Shown piece after piece: positions 16,274 through 24,315 of a stretch of 38,883 bases of DNA. The DNA is taken from positions 1 to 38,883 of the forward strand of contig NZ_BAGH01000289.1 in the NCBI RefSeq assembly GCF_000308715.1, given 5' to 3'. Both the position numbers and the translations under genes were made by a program. Below the pieces are notes generated by a model. The model was not told where the DNA came from. It saw only the letters and a list, made by a program, of their open reading frames with translations, and made no database searches. Every line of letters begins with the position of its first letter. The stretch's first letter is position 1. This DNA is from Nocardia tenerifensis NBRC 101015. GTDB lineage: Bacteria; Actinomycetota; Actinomycetes; Mycobacteriales; Mycobacteriaceae.

Positions 16274-16369
16274 TACAGTTGCCGCCCGACATGAGGCCCA
16301 CACCCGGCGAATCCGGATCGCCCGTACCGCATCGCCGCAGGCCACGGGCGCGGGGCCGACACGACACAG

Positions 16370-16401
16370 CGAACCCGGCCGAGCGTGCTCGACCGGGTTC
16401 G
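16370..16401 (-). terminator. Strong hairpin after the secreted-protein gene
   Basis: Arms CGAACCCGG (16370-16378) and CCGGGTTCG (16393-16401) pair perfectly, and inside them CGAGC/GCTCG pair around a 2-nt loop, giving a nearly continuous 14-bp stem. It begins 19 nt past the stop of the secreted-protein gene. There is no U-tract on the minus strand, so it is either a U-less actinobacterial terminator or an RNA-stabilising stem. Confidence 0.5.
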
Positions 16402-16419
16402 ACGCGTGTGCCGAGTCAC

Positions 16420-16884
16420 CTACGGCAGCACCAGTTCCGGGCTGTAGATCCGCGCGATCCCCTGGCCGTTCTTGGTTACCTCGGTGTAGCTGACATACCG
16501 ATGGCCGGGCTTCACCTTCGCGGCGTCCACGGTCAGCGGCGGCGACGGGTACCTACCGTTCAAGCAGCGGAAGGGGCCGCTGTCGGCGACCTCTTCGTTG
16601 TCGCCGGTCTGGTACGCGTCTTTATCCACGACCTTCACCACCATCGTGCAATTCTTGTCGGTGATGGTGTCGTTTTTGATGGTGAGTCCGCCGAATGCCC
16701 GGATCACCGGGCTCTCCGGATAAATGCACGACTCCACCTCCGCGGAGCCGTCGCTCGACAAATACGTGCCCGAGCAGATATACGAGCTGTCCGGCGCCGC
16801 GACGGCGGCCGGCGCCAGCGCGAGCAGTGGCGCCGCGCCGACGAAAACACAAGACAGGACACGTGATAACGAACCGATGGACAT
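16420..16884 (-). CDS. Small secreted protein, function unknown
   Basis: The 154-residue protein has a clear Sec signal peptide: a short N-region ending in Arg8, a hydrophobic core VLSCVFVGAAPLLALAPAAV and an Ala-x-Ala-type cleavage site near residue 29-30 (AVA/APDSS). The mature part of about 125 residues holds four cysteines (YICSG, ESCIY, KNCTM, FRCLN), likely forming two disulfides, and is otherwise polar and beta-rich. I do not recognise the family. The ATG at 16884 has AGGGG about 9 nt before it and a GATAAT hexamer upstream; a longer frame would put the signal peptide internally, which is implausible. It stands alone between tex and the acyl-CoA synthetase pair. Confidence 0.8.
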   Translation of the reverse strand: MSIGSLSRVLSCVFVGAAPLLALAPAAVAAPDSSYICSGTYLSSDGSAEVESCIYPESPVIRAFGGLTIKNDTITDKNCTMVVKVVDKDAYQTGDNEEVADSGPFRCLNGRYPSPPLTVDAAKVKPGHRYVSYTEVTKNGQGIARIYSPELVLP

Positions 16885-16906
16885 GCAAGGCCCCTCTGCA
16901 GAACGA

Positions 16907-16912
16907 ATTATC
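16907..16912 (-). promoter_or_regulatory. Candidate -10 box of the secreted-protein gene
   Basis: GATAAT on the minus strand matches TATAAT in 5 of 6 positions and lies 22 nt before the ATG at 16884, leaving a leader of about 15 nt with the AGGGG ribosome site. No convincing -35 was found at 17 nt. Confidence 0.4.
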
Positions 16913-16992
16913 AGATCCCCGATCAACACCTTGTCTCACCCTATGTGCGACACCGGGCGGTTACATGCCGGTACTAATCGGGGCAGCTGATA

Positions 16993-18618
16993 TCAGGTCT
17001 GGTCGGACAGCCCCAGCAGTGCACGCGAGAGTTCGCGCATTTCCGCCTTGCGAATCTTGCCGGTGACCGTCATGGGGAACTCGTCCACCACGTGCACGTA
17101 GCGCGGAATCTTGAAGTGCGCCAGTTTGCCCGCGCAGAACTCGCGGACCGCGTCGGCGTCCAGCGGCGTCGCGCCCTCGCGCATCCGGACCCAGGCCATC
17201 AGCTCCTCGCCGTATTTCGGGTCGGGCACGCCGATCACCTGAGCGTCCAGGATGTCCGGGTGGGTGTAGAGGAACTCCTCGATCTCGCGCGGGTAGACGT
17301 TCTCGCCGCCGCGGATCACCATGTCCTTGATCCGGCCGGTGATCGCCAGATAACCGTCGTCGTCCATCACGCCGATATCGCCGGTGTGCATCCAGCGGGC
17401 CGCGTCGATGGCCTCGGCGGTCTTGGCCTGGTCGTCCCAGTAGCCGAGCATCACCGAGTAGCCGCGGGTGCAGAGTTCGCCGGGTTCGCCGCGCGGCACC
17501 GTGAGACCCGTTGCGGGGTCGACGATTTTGACCTCGAGGTGCGGGCCGACCCGGCCGACGGTGGCGGTGCGCCGATCGATGCCGTCGTCGCGGCGAGTCT
17601 GAGTGGACACCGGCGAGGTCTCGGTCATGCCGTAGCAGATGCACACCTCGTGCATGCCCATCCGGTCGATCACCCGCTTCATCACCTCGACCGGGCACGG
17701 CGAGCCCGCCATGATGCCGGTGCGCAGGCTCGACAGATCCGGTGTGGCGGAGTCCAACTCGGTGAGCAGCGCGATGAACATGGTCGGCACACCGTAGAGC
17801 GAGGTGCAGCGCTCGGACTCGACGGCGGCCAGCGTCGCGACCGGATCGAACGCCGGGGCCGGAATGACCACGGCCGCACCGTGACTCGTGCTGGCGAGGT
17901 TGCCCATGACCATGCCGAAGCAGTGATAGAACGGCACCGGAACGCAGATCCGGTCCTGTTCGGTGTAGCCGCACAGCTCGCCGACGAAGAAGCCGTTGTT
18001 GAGGATGTTGTGGTGGCTCAACGTGGCGCCCTTGGGGAAACCCGTTGTGCCCGAGGTGTATTGAATGTTGATCGGGTCGTCGATGGACAGCTCGGCGGCG
18101 AGCGCGGCCAGGCGGTCCGCGTCGATCTCGGTGCGCGACAAGCCTTCCCACTCCGACGTCCCGAGCACGAGCACCTGCTCCAGCGTCGGGCAGTTCGGCC
18201 GGACATCGTCGATCATCGCGACATAGTTCGAGGTCTTGAACTCCGGCGCCGAGACCAGCAGCCGCACGCCCGCCTGGCGCAGCACGTACTCCAGCTCGCT
18301 CGTCCGGTAGGCGGGGTTGATGTTGACCAGGATCGCGCCGATCTTCGCCGTCGCGTACTGCACGAAGAACCACTCGGCGCAGTTGGGCGCCCAGATGCCC
18401 ACCCGGTCGCCCTTGCCGATGCCGCGCGCGGCCAGCCCGGTGGCCAGCGCGTCGATCGCGGCGCCGAGTTCGCGGTAGGTCCAGCGGCGATCAGAAGGCT
18501 TGTCCACCAACGCTTCCCGGTCCGGAAAGGCGGCGATGGCACGATCGAGATTGCCGCCGATCGTGTCGCCGAGCAGCGGGGTGTCCGAGGTGCCGGACGC
18601 ATAGCTCGGGTGCGACAT
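16993..18618 (-). CDS. Acyl-CoA synthetase (AMP-binding, FadD type)
   Basis: The 541-residue protein is an adenylate-forming fatty acyl-CoA ligase: ATP-dependent acyl-AMP formation followed by transfer to CoA. The P-loop-like motif [18 protein letters not shown], the [11 protein letters not shown] motif, the WMHTGDIG motif and the C-terminal hinge [20 protein letters not shown] are all intact, as is the catalytic lysine region [14 protein letters not shown]. The ATG at 18618 shares its A with the stop of the upstream synthetase gene (TGATG), so the two are translationally coupled. It resembles mycobacterial FadD35-like medium/long-chain enzymes. The chain length and pathway are not determinable; fatty-acid activation for degradation is most likely. 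A divergent GAF-LuxR regulator lies upstream of the pair. Confidence 0.92.
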   Translation of the reverse strand: MSHPSYASGTSDTPLLGDTIGGNLDRAIAAFPDREALVDKPSDRRWTYRELGAAIDALATGLAARGIGKGDRVGIWAPNCAEWFFVQYATAKIGAILVNINPAYRTSELEYVLRQAGVRLLVSAPEFKTSNYVAMIDDVRPNCPTLEQVLVLGTSEWEGLSRTEIDADRLAALAAELSIDDPINIQYTSGTTGFPKGATLSHHNILNNGFFVGELCGYTEQDRICVPVPFYHCFGMVMGNLASTSHGAAVVIPAPAFDPVATLAAVESERCTSLYGVPTMFIALLTELDSATPDLSSLRTGIMAGSPCPVEVMKRVIDRMGMHEVCICYGMTETSPVSTQTRRDDGIDRRTATVGRVGPHLEVKIVDPATGLTVPRGEPGELCTRGYSVMLGYWDDQAKTAEAIDAARWMHTGDIGVMDDDGYLAITGRIKDMVIRGGENVYPREIEEFLYTHPDILDAQVIGVPDPKYGEELMAWVRMREGATPLDADAVREFCAGKLAHFKIPRYVHVVDEFPMTVTGKIRKAEMRELSRALLGLSDQT

Positions 18619-20240
18619 CACTTGTTTCCCCTCTGCCGCAGCACGAATCGCTGCACCTTGCCGCTCGGCGTCTTCGGCAGCTCCTCGACGAAGTGCACGG
18701 TGCGCGGGTACGCGTGCGCGGCGAACTTCTTCTTCACCAGATCCTGCAGCTCGGCCTCGAGCTCCGCGCTGCCCGCCGACCCGTCGCGCAGCACCACGAA
18801 CGCCTCGAGCACCTCGCCGCGCAGTTCGTCCGGCATGCCGACGACGGCCGCCTCGGCGACCCGCTCGTGCAGCACGAGCACGCTCTCCACCTCGAACGGG
18901 CCGATGCGGTAGCCGGCCATGATGATCACGTCGTCGTCGCGGGCGGAGAAGCGGAAGAAGCCGTTCTCGTCCTGTGAGCCCGCGTCGCCGGTGAGATACC
19001 AGCGGCCGTCGGGGGTGTAGCGCTGCGCGGTGCGTTCTGGCGCGTCGAGGTAGCCGAGGAACCACAGCAGCGGGCTGTTCTGGGTGTCGATGGCGACGCG
19101 GCCGAGTTCGCCGGTCGGCGCGACGGTGTCGGCGTTGTCGGACAGCACCGCGCAGGTCCAGCCGGGCAGCGACCGGCCCATCGAGCCCGCGGGAACCTCG
19201 GCGTCGAGCGCCTCGTGCCAGCAGTTGCAGATGAGCATGCCGTGCTCGGTCTGCCCGTAGTGGTCGCGCACGGCGACGCCGAGGTGCTCGCGCGACCACG
19301 CGACGACCTCCGGGGTCAGCGGCTCGCCCGCGGAGGAGGCGCGCCGCAGGGTCGCCCGCAGCGTCGGCGCGGTCGCGTCGGAGCGCAGCGCGCGATACAC
19401 CGTCGGCGCCGCGGTGAAATTGGTGACGCCGAACCGCTCGAGCACCTGCCAGGTGAGCGCGGGCGAGAACGGGGCGTGCAGCAGGATGCTGCGCACGCCG
19501 CTGGCCAGCGGGGCCATGATCGCCCAGTACAACCCGTAGGCCCAGCCGGGGTCGGCCGCGTTCCAGAAAACGTCGTCGGCGCGCACGTCCAGCGCGAACT
19601 CCTGATACGCCTGGAACGAGGCCAGCGCGCGCAGCGGAATCGGCACGCCCTTCGGGGTGCCGGTGGTGCCGCTGGTGAACAGCTCGACCAGCAGTCCGTC
19701 GCCGCCGACCACCGCGGCTGGTTGCCGCGGGGCGTCGTCGGCGAGCAGGTCGGCCATGCCGAGCGTGCCCTCCGGCGCGTCGCCGCTGACGATGATCTGC
19801 CACGGCGCGTCGGCGGGCATGTCGGGGCCGGGGGCCAGTTTCGGCGCCTGGTCGGCGTCGGCGATGACGATCGACGTGCCGCTAGCGGTCAGGCGGAACG
19901 CGATGGCGGGCGGGGCGAACGCGGTGAACAGCGGAACGTGCACCGCGCCGCGCCGCCAGATGCCCAGCAGCGCGACCACCAGATCCGCCGACTTCGCCAT
20001 CAGCGTCGCGACGCGGTCGCCCTGCTGGATCCCGAGTTCGGCCAGGCCCGCGGCGAAACGCTGTGAGCGCTCGCGCAGTTCGCCATAGGGGAGGTCGACC
20101 GAGGACAGATCGCGCTCGACGATGGTGAACGCGATCGCGTCCGCCGGATGCCGATCGCACAGCAGATCCGCCGCGGACGCGTCCGGTCGGTCGTACATGT
20201 CCAGCAGTTCGCGCACCCGGGGTTGCAGGTCGGTACCCAT
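18618..20240 (-). CDS. AMP-dependent acyl-CoA synthetase (acetyl/medium-chain acyl type)
   Basis: The 540-residue protein is a second adenylate-forming ligase. It has [17 protein letters not shown] as ATP-binding motif, [10 protein letters not shown] as the central motif, WYLTGDAG, the hinge [20 protein letters not shown] and the lysine motif [14 protein letters not shown]. The [14 protein letters not shown] segment and the overall pattern are closer to acetyl-CoA and medium-chain acyl-CoA synthetases than to its neighbour, so the two proteins probably handle different substrates. The ATG at 20240 follows AGGAG by 8 nt. Its stop overlaps the next synthetase start by one base. It is divergent from a GAF-LuxR regulator, with a CRP-like inverted repeat in the gap. 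Confidence 0.9.
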   Translation of the reverse strand: MGTDLQPRVRELLDMYDRPDASAADLLCDRHPADAIAFTIVERDLSSVDLPYGELRERSQRFAAGLAELGIQQGDRVATLMAKSADLVVALLGIWRRGAVHVPLFTAFAPPAIAFRLTASGTSIVIADADQAPKLAPGPDMPADAPWQIIVSGDAPEGTLGMADLLADDAPRQPAAVVGGDGLLVELFTSGTTGTPKGVPIPLRALASFQAYQEFALDVRADDVFWNAADPGWAYGLYWAIMAPLASGVRSILLHAPFSPALTWQVLERFGVTNFTAAPTVYRALRSDATAPTLRATLRRASSAGEPLTPEVVAWSREHLGVAVRDHYGQTEHGMLICNCWHEALDAEVPAGSMGRSLPGWTCAVLSDNADTVAPTGELGRVAIDTQNSPLLWFLGYLDAPERTAQRYTPDGRWYLTGDAGSQDENGFFRFSARDDDVIIMAGYRIGPFEVESVLVLHERVAEAAVVGMPDELRGEVLEAFVVLRDGSAGSAELEAELQDLVKKKFAAHAYPRTVHFVEELPKTPSGKVQRFVLRQRGNK

Positions 20241-20256
20241 CTCGCCACTCCTCATC

Positions 20257-20270
20257 GTGATCCAGCTCAC
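20257..20270. promoter_or_regulatory. CRP/FNR-like inverted repeat in divergent region
   Basis: GTGA-TCCAGC-TCAC has the GTGA-N6-TCAC spacing of CRP-family sites and sits 16 nt upstream of the acyl-CoA synthetase start, between it and the divergent GAF-LuxR gene. It is short enough to arise by chance; a role in carbon-source control of the synthetases is inference. Confidence 0.35.
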
Positions 20271-20327
20271 CCAATAGGATGTGGGTCACACCGAGTCCGC
20301 CACTACCCCCGAAAAGGGGTGAGTCCC

Positions 20328-21179
20328 TTGACCCACACCGCACTGCTGCGCCCGCGCGACGCCGACGCGTTGCGCGCCGAGATCCGCTGGGTGGCGGGTA
20401 CGGCCGGGGTGCCGGTGACGTTCGGCGGCGAGGTGCACGGCGACGCGCTGGTGCTCTCGGAGTTCGTCGGCACGCTGACCAACGGGCTGCGCGGGTTGTC
20501 CGTGCTGCGGACCTCCGGGCTCGGCGGACGCGTCATGGAGTCCGGGCGGCCCGCCTCGGTCACCGACTACGTCAACACGTCCACGATCACCCACCACTAC
20601 GACGGCCCGGTCTCCGGCGAGGGGCTCCGCTCGATCGTCGCGGTTCCCGTGGTCGTCGACCGGCGGTCGCGCGCCGTGCTCTACGCCGCCACCCGCAGCG
20701 CGAGCCCGCTCGGCGACCGCACGGCCGACCTCGTCGTCCAGGCCGGGCGCCGCCTCGCCGCCGAGATCACCATCCGCGACGAGGTGGACCGCAGGCTGCG
20801 CCTGCTGGAGACGACCGCGCCCACCTCCGACACCGCCCCTGCCGTCGCGGAGGAGCTGCGCGACATCCACGCCGAACTCCGCGGCGTGGCGCGCTCGGCC
20901 ACCGACGAGGACCTCCGAGCCCGCCTGCACAACGTCTGCGAACGGCTCACCCGGGTCATGGTCGGCGACCCCCTCCCCGACGCGCCCCGTCTGTCCCGCC
21001 GCGAGCTCGACGTCCTCGCCCAGATCGCCCTGGGCTGTTCCAATCAGGAAGCGGCGCAACGCCTTTCCCTCGGACCGGAGACGGTCAAGAGCTACCTGCG
21101 CAATGCCATGACCAAACTGGACGCCCACTCCCGCCACGAAGCCGTCGTCACCGCACGACGCCACGGCTTGCTGCCCTGA
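20328..21179 (+). CDS. GAF-LuxR type transcriptional regulator
   Basis: The 283-residue protein has an N-terminal GAF-like sensor region (about 15-160, with GGRVMESGRPASVTDYVN and RSIVAVPVVVDRRSRAVLYA), a helical linker and a C-terminal LuxR helix-turn-helix (about 225-280: LSRRELDVLAQIALGCSNQE, then AAQRLSLGPETVKSYLRNAM). No receiver domain is present, so it is not a phosphorylated response regulator; the GAF part probably binds a small ligand. The TTG at 20328 is chosen because AAAAGGGG ends 8 nt before it, whereas the in-frame GTG at 20319 touches that site. It is divergent from the coupled acyl-CoA synthetase genes, which are its likely targets, with an acyl compound a natural guess for the ligand. 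About 280 nt without visible features follow before trmD. Confidence 0.85.
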   Translation: MTHTALLRPRDADALRAEIRWVAGTAGVPVTFGGEVHGDALVLSEFVGTLTNGLRGLSVLRTSGLGGRVMESGRPASVTDYVNTSTITHHYDGPVSGEGLRSIVAVPVVVDRRSRAVLYAATRSASPLGDRTADLVVQAGRRLAAEITIRDEVDRRLRLLETTAPTSDTAPAVAEELRDIHAELRGVARSATDEDLRARLHNVCERLTRVMVGDPLPDAPRLSRRELDVLAQIALGCSNQEAAQRLSLGPETVKSYLRNAMTKLDAHSRHEAVVTARRHGLLP

Positions 21180-21459
21180 GCGGGGCGCTGAATCGCCCTG
21201 CGACAGAGGGTCACCCAGCGTCGGCGCCGCGCGGTCAGCCGGACGCTCGCGTTCGCCGGGGGCCGGCGAGGTGCTGACTCCGATGTTCCTGCCCGCCGGT
21301 GTTTTCGACGTCTGAGGCTTGGATGCCGACGACCCGCCGCGTGACCACGCGCGTGCTCATCCCCGTTCAGCGGGCGGCTCGCGGGGGGCCGTGACAAACA
21401 ACCGGGGCACGGCGGGCTCGTTCGCGGACGAGGCCGGCCCCTTGGCGTAGGCGCTCGGC

Positions 21460-22146
21460 TCAGTCCAGGTCGTGGAGCAGGTCCGGGCGGCGGTCGCGGG
21501 TTCGAGCTAGGGACTGTTCGTGACGCCAGGCGGCTACCTTGGCGTGGTCTCCGGAGAGGAGGACCGGGGGAACCTCGAGGTCGCGCCATACGACGGGGCG
21601 GGTGTAGCTGGGACCCTCCAGGAGGCCGTCGGAAAACGAATCCTCTTGGTGAGATTGCTGATTGCCGAGGACGCCGGGGAGGAGGCGGACGACGGCCTCG
21701 GTCATGACGAGGACCGCGGCCTCGCCGCCGATCAGGACGTAGTCGCCGATGCTGACCTCCTCGACGCGAACGCGCCGGGCGGCGTCGTCGAAGACGCGCT
21801 GGTCGATGCCTTCGTAGCGGCCGCAGGCGAAGACGAGATGCTTTTCACCGGCCCAGCGGTGCGCGGTTTCCTGGGTGAACGGGACCCCGGCCGGCGTGGG
21901 GACGACCAGCAGCGCGTCGTCGGGGCACACCTCGTCGAGCGCGTCGCCCCAGACGGTGGGCTTCATGACCATGCCCGGTCCCCCGCCGTACGGGGAGTCG
22001 TCGACGGATTTGTGCACGTCGTGGGTCCAGCGGCGCAGGTCGTGCACGTCGAGGGAGATCAGGCCCTTGTCGATCGCCTTGCCGAGCAACGCCGTGCGCA
22101 GCGGCTCGAGGTATTCCGGGAAGATCGTGACGACGTCGAGCTTCAT
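21460..22146 (-). CDS. trmD: tRNA (guanine37-N1)-methyltransferase TrmD
   Basis: TrmD methylates G37 of tRNAs reading CNN codons with S-adenosylmethionine, preventing +1 frameshifts. The 228-residue protein starts [20 protein letters not shown] and has the SPOUT trefoil-knot segments [16 protein letters not shown] and [20 protein letters not shown], plus the [10 protein letters not shown] loop; length is typical. The ATG at 22146 gives the family N-terminus; in-frame ATGs at 22158 and 22182 would add residues without family support. It is the last gene of rpsP-khpA-rimM-trmD, but unlike the compact upstream genes it is separated from rimM by 150 nt of repeats holding two micro-ORFs, the last of which overlaps the trmD start as ATGA. 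The missing neighbour is rplS, which follows trmD in many actinobacteria. Confidence 0.94.
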   Translation of the reverse strand: MKLDVVTIFPEYLEPLRTALLGKAIDKGLISLDVHDLRRWTHDVHKSVDDSPYGGGPGMVMKPTVWGDALDEVCPDDALLVVPTPAGVPFTQETAHRWAGEKHLVFACGRYEGIDQRVFDDAARRVRVEEVSIGDYVLIGGEAAVLVMTEAVVRLLPGVLGNQQSHQEDSFSDGLLEGPSYTRPVVWRDLEVPPVLLSGDHAKVAAWRHEQSLARTRDRRPDLLHDLD

Positions 22147-22266
22147 GCGAGCCCCCATTTGTTGCGCTTCATGCGAGCCCATGTTCTGCGTGTCGTGCGA
22201 GCGCCGAGTTTCGCACGTCGTGCGAGTCGCCGAGTTCTGGCTTCATGCGAGTCGCCGAGTCCCGCG
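22141..22266. repeat. Degenerate 25-26 bp tandem repeat upstream of trmD
   Basis: About five head-to-tail units lie here. The core CTTCATGCGAG occurs at 22141-22151, 22167-22177 and 22241-22251, and the variant TCGTGCGAG at 22193-22201 and 22218-22226, so the cores are spaced 26, 26, 25 and about 25 nt apart. Most units continue with a GCCGAGT-like segment. The first unit contains the trmD start codon itself, so on the coding strand the initiation context TCGCATGAAG is present three times. Two small hairpins lie within (stems 22259-22266/22273-22280 and 22211-22216/22220-22225). Confidence 0.75.
22143..22172 (-). CDS. 9-codon micro-ORF coupled to trmD
   Basis: An ATG at 22172 opens a frame encoding MKRNKWGLA that ends with a TGA overlapping the trmD ATG as ATGA (22146-22143). 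Its own start overlaps the stop of the 43-codon ORF upstream in the same way. It is too short for any coding statistics; the support is only the doubled ATGA arrangement. A weak GGGC lies 5 nt upstream of its start. Confidence 0.22.
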   Translation of the reverse strand: MKRNKWGLA

Positions 22267-22300
22267 GCTCATCGCGGGACATCGAGGTGCGCCCACTCAT
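22169..22300 (-). CDS. 43-codon ORF bridging rimM and trmD
   Basis: An ATG at 22300 overlaps the rimM stop (ATGA, 22300-22297) and opens a 43-codon frame that runs through the repeat array to a TGA at 22171-22169, where it overlaps the next micro-ORF start as ATGA. The peptide begins [18 protein letters not shown] and is hydrophilic, with no signal or membrane segment. A second in-frame ATG at 22246 lies within a repeat unit. It may act as a leader that carries ribosomes from rimM to trmD rather than making a functional protein. I do not recognise any homologue. Confidence 0.35.
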   Translation of the reverse strand: MSGRTSMSRDEPRDSATRMKPELGDSHDVRNSALARHAEHGLA

Positions 22301-22821
22301 TCCGGATCGAGGAGGCCCTCGGGCGGATCGATGACGATCAGCCGGTCCGCGAGCGACACGGTGGGCACGATCGCGGTGACGAACGGAATCAGAATCTCCC
22401 GCCCGTCGTCGGCGGCCTTGACCGAAAGCAGTTCTCCCGCAGCGGAATGCAGCACCTCACGCACGGTGCCGACCACGGTGGCGTCGGCGAGCTGGACGGT
22501 CAGCCCCTCGAGTTCGTGGTCGTAGAACTCGTCAGGGTCCTCCGACGGCGGCAGATCCTCGCTGTCCACGACGAACAGCGTGCCGCGCAGCGCGTCGGCC
22601 GCGTCCCGGTCGGCGACCCCGGCGAGAAACACCAGAAGCCGGCCCGAGTGCTCCCGGGCCGACTCCACGGTGAAGTCGCGGACTTCCTTGGATCGCGCCA
22701 GCCGCCCGCGCAGCTTGCTGCCCGGCGCGAACCGGGCCTCGGGCTCATCGGTGCGTATCTCGACGACCAGTTCACCGCGCACGCCGTGCGACTTGGCGAC
22801 CCGTCCTACGACGAGTTCCAT
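22297..22821 (-). CDS. rimM: 16S rRNA processing protein RimM
   Basis: RimM binds ribosomal protein S19 and helps mature the head of the 30S subunit. The 174-residue protein has an N-terminal RimM domain (about 1-85, [20 protein letters not shown]) and a C-terminal PRC-barrel (about 95-170, [20 protein letters not shown] and [20 protein letters not shown]). Length matches the family. The ATG at 22821 directly abuts the KhpA stop at 22822, so the two are translationally coupled. At its 3' end the stop overlaps a further ATG (ATGA) that opens a 43-codon ORF leading to trmD. Confidence 0.94.
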   Translation of the reverse strand: MELVVGRVAKSHGVRGELVVEIRTDEPEARFAPGSKLRGRLARSKEVRDFTVESAREHSGRLLVFLAGVADRDAADALRGTLFVVDSEDLPPSEDPDEFYDHELEGLTVQLADATVVGTVREVLHSAAGELLSVKAADDGREILIPFVTAIVPTVSLADRLIVIDPPEGLLDPE

Positions 22822-23064
22822 CTACTGATCGGTGTCGACCACGTCGACCCGGATGCCCCGGCCGCCGATGCCCGCGACCAGAGTGCGCAGCGCGGTCGCG
22901 GTACGACCGCCGCGACCGATCACCTTGCCCAGGTCGTCGGGGTGCACGTGCACCTCGACGGTGCGTCCGCGGCGGCCGGTGATCAGCTCGACGCGGACGT
23001 CATCCGGGTTGGCGACGATGCCGCGAACAAGATGTTCCACGGCATCGGCCACGACAGCGCTCAT
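22822..23064 (-). CDS. khpA: KH-domain RNA-binding protein KhpA
   Basis: The 80-residue protein is one KH domain with the GxxG RNA-binding loop in DLGKVIGRGGRTATALRTL, and matches the mycobacterial Rv2908c position between rpsP and rimM. KhpA-type proteins form complexes with KhpB/Jag and affect cell division and sRNA biology in other Gram-positive bacteria. The ATG at 23064 overlaps the rpsP stop (TAATG). Fully cytoplasmic, no other domains. The gene symbol follows the family name. Confidence 0.9.
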   Translation of the reverse strand: MSAVVADAVEHLVRGIVANPDDVRVELITGRRGRTVEVHVHPDDLGKVIGRGGRTATALRTLVAGIGGRGIRVDVVDTDQ

Positions 23065-23492
23065 TACTCCGCAGCCTCAGTCGCCTCGGCGGCCTCTTCC
23101 TTCTTGGCGGCCTTCTTCTTCGGGGTGACGGCCTCGGTGGTCGGGGCGTTGTCGGCGGCGGCGAGCGCGGCGTTGAACAGGTCCAGCTTGGACGGCTTCT
23201 CGGCCTTGGTCTTCAGCGTGCCCTCGGCGCCCGGCAGGCCCTTGAACTTCTGCCAGTCACCGGTGATCTCCAGCAGGCGCTGGACGGGCTCGGTCGGCTG
23301 CGCGCCGACGCCGAGCCAGTACTGAGCGCGCTCGGAATCGATCTGGATGAGCGACGGCTCTTCCTTCGGGTGGTACAGGCCGATGGCCTCGATGGACCGG
23401 CCGTCCCGGCGGGTGCGCGCGTCGGCGACGACGATGCGGTACTGGGGGTTGCGGATCTTGCCCAGGCGGGTGAGCTTGATGCGAACAGCCAT
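23064..23492 (-). CDS. rpsP: 30S ribosomal protein S16 with long C-terminal tail
   Basis: Residues 1-85 are canonical S16 ([20 protein letters not shown], the [13 protein letters not shown] loop and [19 protein letters not shown]). S16 is needed early in 30S assembly. The protein is 142 residues, with a tail of about 55 residues that is Ala/Lys/Glu-rich ([20 protein letters not shown]), longer than the 80-90 residues of most bacteria but as known for actinobacteria. It is the first gene of rpsP-khpA-rimM-trmD. The ATG at 23492 has AGAGG about 10 nt upstream. The 207 nt before it should hold the operon promoter, which I could not place with confidence. Confidence 0.95.
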   Translation of the reverse strand: MAVRIKLTRLGKIRNPQYRIVVADARTRRDGRSIEAIGLYHPKEEPSLIQIDSERAQYWLGVGAQPTEPVQRLLEITGDWQKFKGLPGAEGTLKTKAEKPSKLDLFNAALAAADNAPTTEAVTPKKKAAKKEEAAEATEAAE

Positions 23493-23699
23493 GCTTGTTC
23501 TGCCTCTTTCGTAGGTTGGTCACGGCGCAATTCAGCGACCCGCACGGTCTGCGAGCCCGGTTTAGCGCATGGAGTGTGTGACCGCCGCGCGGTACGTAAC
23601 CGGAGACGGGCTGACACTGTCCAGCAAGGACGAGGGTTCATTCTGCCAGACGCGCCACCCCCACCTGAAATCGCGTGCCTCGAGGGTTACGGCTGAGGA

Positions 23700-24245
23700 C
23701 TACGACGTCCGGTAACGCAGCAACACCACCCCGGAGTCGAACGGGCGGGTCTCGACCAGCCGCAGCCTTGACAGCGCGGGAGCGTCGGCGAACAGTCGCC
23801 GGCCCGTGCCCTCCACGACCGGATGGACGAACAGCCGGTACTCGTCCACCAGGTCGGCGGCGATGAGCGCGTGGACCAGCCGGATGCTGCCGGTCGCGAC
23901 GATGTCCTGGCCCGGCTGGTCCTTGACCGCCGCGAGTTCGTCGAGGTCGCGCAGGATGACCGTGTTCTCCCACCCCGGGTCTGCGAGGGTGCCGGACACG
24001 ACATATTTCGTCACCTTGTTCAGGTGATCGGTGACGCCGGTCGTGTCGTCGGTGCGCTGCGGCCAGTACCCGCGCATCTCCTCGAAGGTGACGCGGCCGA
24101 ACAACACCGCGTCGGAGTTCGCCATGTGCCCGCGCAGGACATCGTCGAGATCGGACCGATCCTCGGTGCCGGCCACGCCGAACCAGTCCGCGGCCTCGAT
24201 CACGCCGTCGATGGTGCTGTTCTCGGTGACGATCAGATCCCGCAT
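23700..24245 (-). CDS. RibD C-terminal/dihydrofolate-reductase-like protein
   Basis: The 181-residue protein belongs to the DHFR-like/RibD C-terminal superfamily, commonly annotated as dihydrofolate reductase family protein. It has the N-terminal strand MRDLIVTENSTIDGVIEAAD, the SDAVLFGRVTFEEMRGYWP segment, TKYVVSGTLADPGWENTVIL, and the nucleotide-loop region QDIVATGSIRLVHALIAADL followed by DEYRLFVHPVVEGTGRRLFA. Such proteins bind NADPH, but stand-alone copies seldom have a proven substrate. It is not the essential folate enzyme. The ATG at 24245 is preceded by GGAGGAG at 5 nt, an excellent site. It lies between rpsP and a methyltransferase gene, 70 nt from the latter. Confidence 0.87.
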   Translation of the reverse strand: MRDLIVTENSTIDGVIEAADWFGVAGTEDRSDLDDVLRGHMANSDAVLFGRVTFEEMRGYWPQRTDDTTGVTDHLNKVTKYVVSGTLADPGWENTVILRDLDELAAVKDQPGQDIVATGSIRLVHALIAADLVDEYRLFVHPVVEGTGRRLFADAPALSRLRLVETRPFDSGVVLLRYRTS

Positions 24246-24315
24246 CGTTGCTCCTCCGGTGTGCATAGGTCTTTTACTGAAGACCCGCCGGGGCAACGGA
24301 ATTCATCGCAAGGTG

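Noticed and set aside
12926..16294. A plus-strand frame of 1122 codons opposite tex and the membrane protein gene
   Set aside because: It mirrors GC-rich third codon positions of the real minus-strand genes; its product is Arg/His/Val/Asp-rich without any recognisable domain, while the opposite strand encodes complete Tex.
16993..19803. A single fused ligase of 936 residues
   Set aside because: The upstream part is the out-of-frame shadow of the second synthetase; the real ATG at 18618 follows that gene stop as TGATG.
21180..21459. Possible gene or terminator between the LuxR and trmD genes
   Set aside because: No frame has a plausible start and product, and only weak GC-rich stems without U-tracts are present.
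22141..22266. Possible CRISPR array
   Set aside because: Units are degenerate and directly adjacent, with no unique spacers and no cas genes nearby.
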